NCBI GenBank assembly: GCA_001931905.2
Contig: MSJI02000740.1
Location: 45,772-109,771, forward strand
DNA from: Cladosporium sp. IMV 00045
Taxonomy: Eukaryota; Ascomycota; Dothideomycetes; Cladosporiales; Cladosporiaceae
Direction of reading: 5' to 3'
Length of the DNA: 64,000 nucleotides
Shown: positions 54,100-64,000 of the stretch, piece by piece
Numbering within the stretch: position 1 is the first letter of the stretch
Layout: each line of letters starts with the position of its first letter
Made by a program: the position numbers and the translations under genes
The notes under the pieces: model-generated
What the model saw: the letters and a program-made list of their open reading frames with translations, nothing else
Databases searched by the model: none
What the model was told of the DNA's origin: nothing

Positions 54100-55709
54100 C
54101 TAAGCCACATGCTCGATGGACTGAGCACGGCTGGGCTTCTCCTTCTCATCGCTAATGCTACGGCTTCTCTCGTCGTGCGAGGTGATAGAAGCCTGCCTAA
54201 TCTGGCGTCTGTAGTATGGAGACTTCCAAGCCTTGCTCTCGTTGTTGTAGAGCTCGTTGACCTGTTCAAGGGTCATGTCCTTGGTCTCGTAGATAAAGAA
54301 CCAGACGAACACCAACGCGATCCAAGCGAAGCTTCCCCAGATCCAGAAGACGTTCGATTGAGTCGGGTTAAGCGCGTCGGTCAAGTATGGCGTGATGAAA
54401 GACAGCAGCCAGTTGAAGAACCAATTTGCAGCTGTGGTCATAGACAGACACTTGGCACGGTACTGGAGTGGGAAAAGCTCGCCAGTGACGACCCACGCAG
54501 CCGGTCCGAAAGTCGATGCGAAGAATGAGACGTAGATGCACAGGAAGACGAATTGAGCCAGTGCAGAGGCGTAGTTCTCGGTCGTGTTGGTGGCCACGCC
54601 TGCGATGGCCACGATGTACTGGCAAACGCCCATGCCAAGCGCACCAGTAAGCAACACGGGTCGACGACCAAAGCGGTCAATGGAGTAGAGTCCAGGGAAG
54701 GTCATGAAAACGTTGACGAGGTTGATGATGACCTGCAGGATGAATGCGTCGGGCAGTTGCTCAATGTTGTCGGCGAAGTACGAGGTACCGTAGTAGATCT
54801 GTCGTTCATGATTAGCCAATCGACTTTCCCTCCGTAGTTGCTAGCAGGACTTACAATGAAATTGATACCAACAAGCTGTTGGAGAGATTGAAGGATGATA
54901 CCCGTGAGAGTCCTCTTTGCCATGGTGCCTTTGAAGCACTCCACGTAGGATGCGGTACCAAGAGACTTCTCATACTCGTAGTTTGCCTTGATTTCCTCAA
55001 GCTCAGCAAGGATGTGTGGGTTGTCTGCTGGGAGGCGACGGAGGAACACCAGCGATCTGAGGGCACTCTCGTCCTTGCCAGCTTTGACAAGGTAACGAGG
55101 AGTCTCGGGCAGGCAAAGCAAACCACCGATCAGAATCAGTGCCCAGGCGAATTGAATGGCGAGAGGAATGCGATAGCTGCCACTGTCCATGCGGTTGCGG
55201 GTAGCATAGCTAACAATGGCAGCCAAGAAGAGACCGATGGTGATGCAGAGCTGGTAACATCCAACGACTGCTCCTCTAATCCACTTGGGCAGGGTCTCCG
55301 ACTGGTACATGGGAACTTGAGCAGAGATGAGACCAACACCGAGACCGGCGAAGAAGCGACCAAGAATGAACATTGTCTGCTCAGTGGCAGCAGTCTGTAG
55401 GGCAACGCCGAGGTTGAAAGGAATCAAGGCGGAAACGATGATTCCCCATCTGCGACCTAGAAAGTCTGAGACGTAACCAGCGCTGAGGGCACCCACGAAT
55501 GTACCAACACTGAGAATGGACACAATCAAGGCAATACGGTCCTTGTCGGGGCGGCCAAAAGTATCCTGCCAGTATTCCATTTCTTGAAGACCGGAGATGG
55601 TAGCGGTATCATATCCGTAGAGGATACCAGCAAAAGAGGCGAACAGACCGACGGTGATACCAGGCCATGCCGCACCGGGCTCGTCGACGGGCTTGTTAAG
55701 ACCCAACAT
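54100..55709 (-). CDS. MFS sugar porter (hexose transporter-like)
   Basis: Predicted plasma-membrane sugar transporter of the MFS sugar-porter family. Two exons (55709-54855, 54798-54100) give 517 residues with twelve expected helices. The 56-nt intron joins LVGINFI to IYYGTSYFADN, the conserved helix-7 motif. Other signatures are GYDTATISG in helix 1, DFLGRRWG in loop 2-3, PETPRYLVKAGK after helix 6, DRFGRRPVLLTG in loop 8-9 and YETKDMTLEQVNELY after helix 12. The frame is open upstream to 55817, but the ATG at 55709 (MLGLNKPVDEPG) fits family N-termini. The tail is Ser/Arg-rich. It resembles fungal glucose or high-affinity hexose carriers; the exact sugar is not predictable. Confidence 0.92.
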
Positions 55710-58361
55710 GATGATTGATTGCGAGATTGAGCAGTATGGAAAAGTAGAAGAAGGGTGTCGATCAAGGAAGGACTTGGTGTTTGGGAAGACCCCCGAGGTT
55801 TGTATGCGATTGCCCATGATGGGAGGGCGCCCGTGGGGTTCTTATGCCTTTGCGAAGATCCATACCCTAGCGAACACCCTTAAGCAAAGGCCAAGCAAAG
55901 CAGAAAGCGTGGTGAACTCTGGTGAGTCTGCTAAGATGTGTCCATCGCCCGTTGCTGCAGATGGCTGCGTCCTTGGAGAGCTCCACAAATGACACCTCAA
56001 CCAAGCAATGACATTGGTACGCGATCGTGATGGTCTATCCACCAGCATCGCTTCGAGCGCATTGACACCGTTTAGAGTTCTGCGGGGTGAGCCTTGAGTA
56101 GGCTTGATGAGCCTGTCAATTGCCCGATGATCCAGCGGTGCCTTGGGGCGATAAGAGACATCGTACAGACGCTGCTCGGATGCCGTCATTGCCTCACGTG
56201 AAGAGGCTGAGTTTGGCTTCGCGCGTGAGACACAGATCGAATTTGGCGTACGCCACTGGAAGCAACAGAACGCCTCTGCCGTACGCCGCGGCGTCGACTT
56301 GGCCATCGTCACAGTAATCGCTTGGTCGGTCAACAAAATTGTTCCTCGCAGCTTGCCGTCAGATCCAAGAGTAGGGCAAGCATGGCTGAGCTCACGACGA
56401 AGCCGCGCCGGCGTTGATGTCGGACGTTTTCTGCTCGCTTCAAGCAAAGTTTGGCATTTTAGCAGCATCTTGGCGCCAGGACGGATACCTTTGCATACAC
56501 CCTTCCGGTCTCCGCTCTAACCCGCAAACGAGTCCTCCACCTCCAGATGGAGGTGAATTGTGGACGTTGTCCCTTGGATTCGGCCCTTCTGTGGGCTCAA
56601 CAACGTGCCGACACCATGGGGGACCAGCAATCTGCGGGACACGTGTGGAGGTGTGAGAGCAGCACGGGACATCCACGCGGCGTGCATGGGTAGAGAAGGG
56701 CGCACTCAGCACCTATGGTGTCTGTTGCAAACGTTGAGCAGGGAGAAGCAGCAAAAGATCGCCAGGGCGGCAGTTGAAAGTGGTGTCTTATCAGGAGCCG
56801 GCGCCGTGCTGCCTTTTGACAACTGCTGCCATCTCGGAATATGAAGGAGAAAACAATTCCTTCTGGTGGGACAATGACAAGCGAAATGCCATTTTTGGCT
56901 GCGCCCTTCGCGCTCTGACCGACTCTTTCCGGATGGATCTTGATCCACTTGATTAGGGTAAGACATCGAACGGATGGCCTTACAGACATGTGAACGTCTC
57001 CATGTGCCTCCCCACAGATCTTCTCGCACGCGATAATGCGCGTTTGTTCTAGTGACTGGAGAGCACTGACCTTTCTCAACACTGTGAATGACGATAGCAA
57101 TAGTGCAATACAACAATAAACTATCGTCACACTCCACTCTTCGCTGGCGGAGTGCTTGACGGCATGTCCCACCCTCCGATTGCGACGACACGGGCAATGT
57201 CCTTCTCTGGGAAATTGTCTCCAACACCTGATCAACTGCAATGCCATCGCTGCCAACTCGATGCATTGAAGGGCCTAGAAATCCAACACGCGATCCCGAT
57301 GTCTGCACACCTCTCCTTCCCTACATTAGCTCTGGACCTCCATCATTGACCTCCGGAGAAAACGCCCAAGACGAGCTGGTTTAAGCTAAGATCTGGTAGA
57401 AGATGAGGTCAAAAGATGCGAAAGGACGCCTTGCAGCTTTGAAGTCGACATGACCAGCTTGAACAAACACAGTCTCAGCACGATACAGCACCTCGTTACA
57501 CGGATACAAGCACAGCGATTTCGCTATAGCAGCCAGAGAGACACGATCATTCTGTAGCCTGAGGAAGAGTAATGCTGCAATTCTCAGTCTCTTTCAAATC
57601 TCACACAGTGTGGAAAGCGCAAGGCGCATCTCCATCGACATCCCGTTCCTCCATAGGTCATGACGTCTTGCTTCAGCTCACTCAGAAACGCGATCTTCTT
57701 TCCCGGCCTGTGTGCGCGCAGCCCGACGAATCAGGGAGCTTTGCCCAACGACGCGCTCTCGCGACATATGATTGCGGGCTCGCATGTGAACATGCACGTC
57801 TAGGGCCATAACATTTAGGTGCGCTAGAAGGAGTTCGATAGAGATGGACAGGAAGTGAGTCGAAGTTGGGAACCTTGGACGGGTGGGTGTTCATTACGTT
57901 GTTCCGATTCGTCCTGTTATATACCCGACCACCATGCTGACTGTTTACAGCTGAAAGAACCCCCTTTGGTATCGTATGTCATGTCCTCTGCTTCTTACAT
58001 CCAGGCCTTCTGGCTCCCGCTCCTAGAACGCCAACCCCCGATCGCACGACTCACTCTCCTCGGAAGAGCTTCTGGCTTTCAAGATCCTCTGGCCAGATCT
58101 ATGGGTTTTCGTTGCCGCGATGAGGGTGCGTAATCCAGGAGCGTTGCTGAAGCGGGCGTACCCACAATCGATGGTGGAACAGCCTGGTGCGGTCGCTGGA
58201 GTGTTTCCGATCTTCTCGCCTGGAGCCGGACGTGAGAGCCTATCTCCTTGAATGTCTGCTGATGTTCGAAGCGCCTTCGAATGTTGGTCAGTATAGCCCT
58301 ATCTCGGCAAACAGTGAGTTACACATACCCTGGCGACTAACACCATAATCTTCCCCAGCAA
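55710..58361. other. Gene-poor region, no gene recognised
   Basis: About 2.65 kb. The left end should hold the sugar porter promoter. Two overlapping minus-strand frames are unusually long (57256-56597, 219 codons; 57308-56706, 200 codons) but sit in different phases and match nothing I know. They may be chance or a broken gene. No RNA gene or repeat is seen. Confidence 0.4.
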
Positions 58362-58592
58362 TCACACCTCTTCAAAACGATTCGAGGGCAGTTTCATGCC
58401 GTGCATCGCAGCTATATTTTCATGATTCCGTTGTACGACCTCTCTCCGGTAAGCGGCCTGTTCATTTGCGCCTTTGTCATCCTCTTCATCGCCTCCTCTG
58501 CCTCGGAAGCTGGCATGGATTCCCGCCGCGAGCATAACTGCAGCGCCTGCGCCGATAATGACGAGCAGGATGATGACCTCTTTGGAAACCAT
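58362..58592 (-). CDS. Small single-pass membrane protein, hypothetical
   Basis: Unnamed small protein of 76 residues. The ATG at 58592 is directly followed by a strong membrane helix (EVIILLVIIGAGAAVMLAAG, residues 4-23). After that come a Gly/Arg/Asp/Glu-rich hinge and an amphipathic charged segment (YRREVVQRNHENIAAMHG). The frame is open further upstream, but those residues lack a plausible start context. Small proteins with one N-terminal helix and a charged tail are common in filamentous ascomycetes. The topology suggests an anchored peptide with a cytosolic tail. No domain or partner can be given; a chance frame is unlikely because of the clean helix. Confidence 0.6.
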   Translation of the reverse strand: MVSKEVIILLVIIGAGAAVMLAAGIHASFRGRGGDEEDDKGANEQAAYRREVVQRNHENIAAMHGMKLPSNRFEEV

Positions 58593-59455
58593 TGTGCGGC
58601 AGGGTGATGATGTCTTTGCGCAAGATGTCTTATGCTGTAATGAAGATAGTCGGAAGTCTCGGAACGTGTGCCAACGAAACCTAGTTGACGGCCGCAGTAA
58701 AGACTGTGGTAACGAGCGTAGTAACGACGGTGATGAAGATCGAGGATGTGGTGTCCTTCGGATCTCTAGGAAGCGGGAAAGACTATTGACTATTATACAC
58801 ACACCTCACCAACCTACGTTCAAACCTTGTCATCGTCACTCCCAGTTGAGACGTCCTCTGACTGGTCCATCAACGAGCGAGTGGAAATGTAGCAGGCTGT
58901 GCCCTTGGCTCTTCCGCAAAAGAGCAAAGCCTCATATCCCATATAGATGGCGCTAAGTGTGATCTCTCGATCATTGCAATAGCTGATTGGTCCATTATCG
59001 AGCAACCGAGCGGGCGTACCGGATGCGAGGCGTGATGCGGTTGAGGCCAGTACTATTCGGACTACAGGGTTCTACTGCAGCGGAAGCTGAACATCCATGT
59101 CCCACTTGGCGTCGTTTTATGCTCTCTTTTTAGACTTTTCTGCAAGGGGCACGATCCTTCGCTGTAACTCTCTGCCGCTTCTCATTGGTCGATCAACGAG
59201 CATTCTGGGACTTGATACCGGCTGTCACCGAGGTCCTTCGTATTCGCTCCCTAGTTATGCAGACTATGGGCAAAACACGCGTATTGCGCACTCCGGCTTG
59301 ACTGATGAAATCCCAAGAGTTGGGCCGTCTCAAAGAGGCTGTACTTGAGTAGTTGTGCTCGTCTTCCGCCTTGTTCCTTTTGCCGCCAAGTTTGTGCTTG
59401 CGTGGCCTGAACCGGAAGATCCGGACTGCACTTGGATAATGAGCACAGAATCAAC
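58593..59455. promoter_or_regulatory. Divergent upstream region of the small membrane protein and the Zn2Cys6 gene
   Basis: About 860 bp between two divergent genes. Short frames only. No factor sites are assigned. Confidence 0.4.
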
Positions 59456-61354
59456 ATGAAGAGGAAGCGGGTGGTAAATGCAAAGCCTAGTAGAAATGGT
59501 TGTAAGACTTGCCGGTGAGGCTTCTACCAGTATACATGTGCATTCATTAGTAGGCTTTCGGCTGACACATCATGCATCTGCAGCCTGAGGAGGGTGAAGT
59601 GCGACGAGGCACGGCCACGGTGTGCTGTGTGCACATCATCCGACCGATTGTGCGAATATGGGGTGAGAGTGCTTTCTGCCGCCGCCAACCACTCTTCACG
59701 AGCTCTGCTTCCCTTACAGAGAGAGATTCGTCCTCGCAGAGCTCATTATGACGACTGTCCGCCGGCATTCTCGCTCTCCAGCCCAGAAGTGTCGACTATC
59801 TTCTCCTTCTCGGACAAGGAAGACCGCATCGCATACGACTATTTTCTTAACGTTGTAGTAACACCCATAGCGACAACGTCTCCGACGCAAGAATGGATCC
59901 ATCTTGCCCTTCAGCACTGCACCATCAAGCCGGTCTTCCACGCCATGGCCGCCGTGGGATACTCCTACCGCTCGAACGGACGCATATACCACGCGACTCT
60001 TACCCACCAGGTGCAATCACCAGACCTTGATGCCGCCTTGAGGCAGTATAACAAAGCCGTGAACGCCTTGCAACAATACATCAACGCGGTGGTTGAGCAC
60101 GGAGCTGCCATTGAGCCGGTGCTGCTATCGAGCATCTTGCTTACGTGCTATGAGGTTATGCTTGATCGAAAAGGATCTGCGCAGGCCCATTACCGACTCG
60201 GACGAAGGATAGTAGCGCAGAGCCCGAAAGCCGCGAATAGGAAGAGTCCAAGCTCTCCGCCATCGCCTAATGCAATCGAACATTTGGCAGCTGCTTTCTG
60301 GAGCCTGGATACTGGTGGGGAGTATTACTGGAACGAATCGGAACGCCTCGTCAGAAGCTCTTCGTCAATTCAGAGGAAGGTTCCAGGGTCAATTCCAACA
60401 ACATTCGCGTCTTTCATCGAGGCAGACATGTACCTAGAAGGGCTGGTGCGCGCGGGACAGGATGTCAGGAACGATCTCGTTGCCCTGGCTCAGAAACATG
60501 TCAGCCGAATACATGGTTCACCGCTAAACCCACTTGCGAAGTTTTGCTTGGCCAACTGCTTATCGAGAAGCATTGAGATACCCGACCGCCTGCAACATCG
60601 CCTCGATGAGATCTCCTCCGCCCATCTCTCCTGGATGAACAAGCTCCAAGCACTGAATTCGCAGAACCACACAACCCACGACCAAATATCCCATCTAACG
60701 CAAGTCCGCTACTTCTCTTCCTGGCTCGTCCTCAGCACATGCAGAGAAACGAAAGAGACCCTCATTGACCGCTTCGAGCCAGACTTCGGTCGCGTGTTGG
60801 ACTTGACAGAGCAATATCTTCGCGAAGCCTCCGGCCGACCGCAACCAGTGCCGCCTCCGCAAATGTGCGTAGCGAATGGCTTGAGCTTTGAGGGTGGCAT
60901 TCTGCCCGCGTTGCACCTCATCGCTTGTAAGAGTCGTTCTTCGGTCATCCGACGCCGGGCGACGACGGTTCTGCGTTCCGCGAATAGGCAGGAATTGACT
61001 TGTCATAGTGGAGTTATTGGATCTGTTGTGGTCTGCGTGGCGGAACTGGAAGAGCAGAGAAGCAGGGCAATTCGCGGCGATGCTGCGCCTGCCTTGCTGG
61101 ATTTCGAGAGCGAGCAGGTTCCGGAAGAGGCCAGGTTTGCGGACTGCGTGATGAAGATCAATATGTCGCCGGGTCCGTCGGTAAGTTGTGCTTCATTTTC
61201 GTTTGCGTTTGCGCGCTTCCTGCACGATCAGGAGGGACGGATAGAGATCACGCAGTACTGCAGCGAAGAAGGTGCTGGGAGTCTACGGCTGGAAAGTCGA
61301 GCGGTGTATGATTGCTCTGCGCAAGAAGATGGTGTTTTGTTGTCAGTATCTTGA
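59456..61354 (+). CDS. Zn2Cys6 transcription factor (short N-terminus)
   Basis: Predicted nuclear regulator. A 59-nt first exon (59456-59514) and an intron of 69 nt (59515-59583) precede the main exon (59584-61354), giving 609 residues. The intron splits the zinc cluster; splicing yields NGCKTCRLRRVKC, then DEARPRCAVC and TSSDRLC, the normal CX2CX6CX6CX2CX6C spacing. The N-terminus is basic (MKRKRVVNAKPSRNG). The rest matches fungal regulators lacking an obvious coiled coil, with helical segments such as LQHCTIKPVFHAMAAVGY and a long Ser/Pro-rich stretch near 205-225. A 51-nt in-frame segment (61181-61231) has intron-like ends, GTAAGT and CAG, so a 592-residue form is possible. Target genes unknown. 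Confidence 0.88.
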
Positions 61355-61692
61355 TCGATTGGAAGCGCATTATCTCCCGATCTTTGATGCTGCGGTCATC
61401 AGCTCCATCTGCCTTTTAAAATCGATTGTTTGCTGAGGTGAATGAATAGAGTCAGGAAGCGCATTGAAGTCTGTAGAGCCCGTTTCGAACCCTCTGTAAT
61501 TGCCCAACCTCACATCACAGAACGTCAAATGATTCACTGATTCTTCCCTACCGTCTCACACAAACCCCAAATCACATCTGCAGCTACCAACCACTCCCGC
61601 CTATCGAAACCCACCTTTTATCACCGAGGACAAGCACCCAGAACACAGCAGCAGCAACAAAAACAATATCCTCGCCTCTCGCACACCTCTCC
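61355..61692. other. Intergenic region, no gene seen
   Basis: About 340 bp between two plus-strand genes, presumably the terminator of the regulator and the promoter of the next small gene. No element was identified. Confidence 0.5.
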
Positions 61693-62360
61693 ATGCCGAC
61701 TCCCACCAGCGAGCAGCAGCTCGCCCACCACGTCGGCCTCTCCGTCCCTTCTCTCCGGTGCTTCAATTTCGACTGCGAGCAACTATCGGCCGATATCTCC
61801 ACAGAAACGATCGAGCGCCTCCGCGAGCGCATCCTGGCGACTCTCCGAGAAGACCGCCACCGCCGTCTGTTTCCTGCAGAAGTGCATGCCGAAGTCGCCT
61901 CCACAGCGTGGGGGATCGAGTTGGTGGTAGGGCGGTCGCCGACGGATAGTGGGAGCGAGAGTGGCAGTGGAGCGGGGGAGTATGATCCTAGTACCACTTT
62001 GAATGATATTATCGGGCACCTGGATGATAATGATGGCGACAACACCGCTGGATCTCGTGGTGTCATCAACAGCCCCGTCGTTATCAACCACACCGTCGCT
62101 ATGGAAGTCGACGATGGTGCCTCCTCCGACGACAACACGACTCACTCCAACACCAACGCGCCCTCAGTTGGAGATGAGGAAAGCGACTCCCTAGGGTGAT
62201 CTTCCGCTCGTTCTCGGGGATCTCAAACTCTCCGAGTTCAGACGGGGAGCGTGAGTACTCGCCCAACTATGAGGCGCGTTTGCTGTTGGGATCGAGCGAC
62301 GAGGCAGAGCGTGATGGGTCTCCTGGGTTTCAATCCCAGATCGAGTACGATTCGGAGTAG
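61693..62360 (+). CDS. Hypothetical acidic protein with spliced or frameshifted C-terminus
   Basis: Not recognised. The ATG frame gives 168 residues to a TGA at 62197-62199. The first 90 residues contain helices (ISTETIERLRERILATLRED) and the rest is acidic and Ser/Asn-rich. Directly after, in another frame, 54 codons (62196-62360) read SSDGEREYSPNYEARLLLG-like acidic coding sequence up to a TAG, so the gene probably continues. A possible 215-nt intron (61980-62194, GTATGA donor, CCCTAG acceptor) joins both parts in frame to 150 residues, but it would remove sequence that also looks coding. A one-base indel is the alternative. The protein is likely disordered; function unknown. Confidence 0.5.
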
Positions 62361-62603
62361 ATGTCGATGGATTGAGTGAGGGATGAGTTGAGGCTAGGCA
62401 GAGCGTGATAATCGCCATGCTTGAACTGGCGCAGCGATTGGAAGACCTGTTTTTACGTTAAGATACCCACAATGCGAGATGAGCTTTTTGTCTGTTTTCC
62501 ACACCTATGAGAATGCTCTCAGGGTCCCAGTATACCGTGCCAGATCTTCAACGCTGATAGCTGCACCCATCGCCCGTGAGAGAAGAACAACTTATCGAGG
62601 ACT

Positions 62604-63180
62604 TAGTCGTAAAAATGAGCTTTGAAACGGCATATCTCCGTACCTCAGATGCTAGCAGGATAACCCGGGCAATGCTGATACTAGCACTAGGCGTATGCTC
62701 TGAAAAGGAAATAGAGTAGCTTAAGGAAGATCATCTCTGTCTCCAAGATCCCAAGAGGATTACTCCGGCAATGCTGATACTAGCACAAGGTACATACGCG
62801 AATGAGAGACTAAGCAGCCTGGGATCGACCATCTCCGTGTCTGACATGACAGTATGAAGGATCGGGAGATGCTGATACTAGCACAAGATGCATATCGGAA
62901 AAGGAGATACCATGGCTTTCGAACGACGATCTCCATGGTCAACATGCCAGTATGAAGGGTCGGGAGATGCTAATACTAGCACAAAGTGCATGCCAATAAG
63001 GGAGATAGAGTATCCTGAAATCGATCATCTCGGGGCCAAAAAAGGAGCCGAGAATTGCTGATACTAGCAGAATGTGCATACCGAAAAGGGAGACACACCC
63101 TCCTGAAAGTGACTATCTCCGTAGTCCAGCAGCGAGAAAAGGAGTTGGGGACTGCTGGTACTGGCTCGGAATGGATACCG
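62604..63180. repeat. Degenerate tandem array, about 6 units of 90-99 nt with paired hairpins
   Basis: Successive copies start at about 62671, 62770, 62868, 62967 and 63057, with partial ones at both ends. Each contains the short element ATGCTGATACTAGCAC or a variant, some forming TGCTA/TAGCA hairpins (62968-62981). Each then has GAGA, 20-24 nt, TCTC, often extended: GGAGAT/ATCTCC at 62903-62934, GAGAT/ATCTC at 63002-63031, GGAGA/TCTCC at 63089-63120. TCTCCGTG or similar follows. The array ends about 290 bp beyond the stop of the minus-strand gene at 63467. The unit plan matches the array at 17.1-17.8 kb. No coding potential is seen. Confidence 0.8.
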
Positions 63181-63466
63181 GACAGTGAAATTCCTGGATT
63201 TTGACCTACGCAAGAGAAGGGTATAATGGGGGTCTGTGGGGGGAAAGCTGAAAATGAAAGAAGAACATCGACATCACGAGGGACTCACATGAAGGTTTTC
63301 ATAAATCATACAGTTTTCTTTCGACTTACAGAGCAAAACAGGAGCTAACTGAGCTCCAGGACCGTGTCGATCCAGCAATTACCAGCTGTTGTTAGTGCTT
63401 TTGAAAGGAAAAAAGAGACCATCGACTGACCTGATCACGCACTTCCTAGTGCGGACCTACCTCCCC

Positions 63467-64000
63467 TTAGTTCTGTGGGTCCAGAACAGTGTCCTCGTCG
63501 ACGGTGCGGCCAGTGACCGCGCCGCCAACCTCTCCCTGGCTCCATTCCACGCCACTGTTGCGCTCGAAGGCGTATTTGTTCAGAGTCGCCATGAGCTCTT
63601 CTGGCGACTGCTCGTTGTTGGAGAAGACAAGGTTAGAGCTTGACGACTTGCTCTTCTTTTTCTTCTTGCCCTCTGCGGCGGGCTGAGTGGTAACAGTCGG
63701 GGTTGCATCATTAGAGATGGCCGAGGCAGCTTTCTGTGCGCCCGTAGGAACCTCGCTCGACGAAGCTGGGACGTTGCTGTTGCCAGACAGCGGTGGAACC
63801 AGGCCATTGTGGAGGCGTTGCATGTCTTGACGATTGAAGTTTGGCGGGTCGAAGGAGGGGCGCGCAGGCAGTGCAGAGGATGCTGAGGGCAAGCTGTTCT
63901 GGCGAGAAGATTCTCCAGACTGGTTCGACGGAGATGGCGCCTTATAGACCGGGTTGCGAACTGGCGGACGGCCCAGCGCGCCTGGGGACATTGTTGGGTA
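63467..64000 (-). CDS. C-terminal part of an unidentified protein (runs off the window)
   Basis: The frame is open from the right window edge to a TAA at 63469-63467, giving at least 177 residues; an ATG at 63991 exists, but the true start may lie outside. I do not recognise the family. The visible part is Ser/Pro/Asn-rich and probably disordered (SGESSRQNSLPSASSALPA). It contains a short stretch FDPPNFNRQDMQRLHNG, a Lys run (KKKKKSKSSSSNLVF) that may act in nuclear targeting, and a final more ordered segment SPEELMATLNKYAFERNSG. No membrane segment is seen. The hairpin-repeat array lies just downstream of its stop codon. The coding call is good; function unknown. Confidence 0.6.
   Translation of the reverse strand, partial: YPTMSPGALGRPPVRNPVYKAPSPSNQSGESSRQNSLPSASSALPARPSFDPPNFNRQDMQRLHNGLVPPLSGNSNVPASSSEVPTGAQKAASAISNDATPTVTTQPAAEGKKKKKSKSSSSNLVFSNNEQSPEELMATLNKYAFERNSGVEWSQGEVGGAVTGRTVDEDTVLDPQN

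Noticed and set aside
55710..55817. N-terminal extension of the sugar porter
   Set aside because: Polar, non-conserved residues before MLGLNKP; the downstream ATG fits sugar porters better.
49348..61354. Secondary-metabolite cluster (two MFS carriers, SDR, Zn2Cys6 factor)
   Set aside because: No polyketide synthase, peptide synthetase, terpene synthase or similar core enzyme is present; the genes are separated by housekeeping functions.
61481..61510. Possible B box (TTTCGAACCC) of a tRNA
   Set aside because: No A box or cloverleaf pairing within tRNA distance on either strand.

Overview
The window is nuclear DNA of a filamentous ascomycete (Pezizomycotina; a Dothideomycete is my best guess). 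Genes are monocistronic on both strands. Most introns are 50-170 nt with GT-AG ends and CTNAC-type branch sites. The protein families are typical of moulds: Zn2Cys6 regulators, MFS permeases, an MRP-type ABC transporter, SLX4, CGI121, PEX2 and COX4. The species is inferred and was not checked by any search.

Left part (1-31 kb). On the minus strand lie a flavohemoglobin, a 6-phosphogluconate dehydrogenase paralogue and the peroxisomal E3 ligase PEX2. On the plus strand lie an ABCC transporter and a vacuolar alkaline phosphatase. A seven-exon allantoate-type permease (minus) follows, with a cluster of GATA sites upstream, and then an OSH6/7-type lipid transfer protein (minus). From 19.5 to 25.7 kb the DNA is gene-poor: a nicotinamidase is bracketed by two small Cys-rich genes on opposite strands, each preceded by CCA-rich micro-exons, with a protein-kinase relic beside one of them. 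A 20-N gap sits at 25.8 kb. Next come a secreted GlcG/HbpS-like protein, the GPI-glycan phosphoesterase TED1 and cytochrome c oxidase subunit COX4.

Middle part (31-49 kb). A large Zn2Cys6 regulator and the KEOPS subunit CGI121 share a divergent promoter carrying CACGTG and TGACTCA motifs. They are followed by a GPI-anchored PEBP-like protein and by SLX4 with an expanded AT-hook array. About 7.9 kb (41.5-49.3 kb) then holds no gene I recognise, only relic-like reading frames, a strong GC hairpin and tRNA-like box motifs.

Right part (49-64 kb). Present are a YCR023C-type MFS transporter, an alkaline ceramidase (five exons), a short-chain dehydrogenase, a sugar porter, a 76-residue membrane protein, a second Zn2Cys6 regulator, an acidic hypothetical protein whose C-terminal frame is broken or spliced, and the 3' end of an unidentified gene at the window edge.

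The genes look like ordinary single-copy housekeeping and transport functions, not one pathway; no biosynthetic cluster is visible. The most unusual feature is a pair of tandem-repeat arrays (17.07-17.79 kb and 62.60-63.18 kb). Their 88-99 nt units differ in sequence but share one plan: GAGA, 21-24 nt, TCTCCG(T/A), then a second short hairpin. Each array begins a few hundred bases beyond the stop codon of a minus-strand gene. Arm sequences change between copies while pairing is kept, which points to a repeated structured element.
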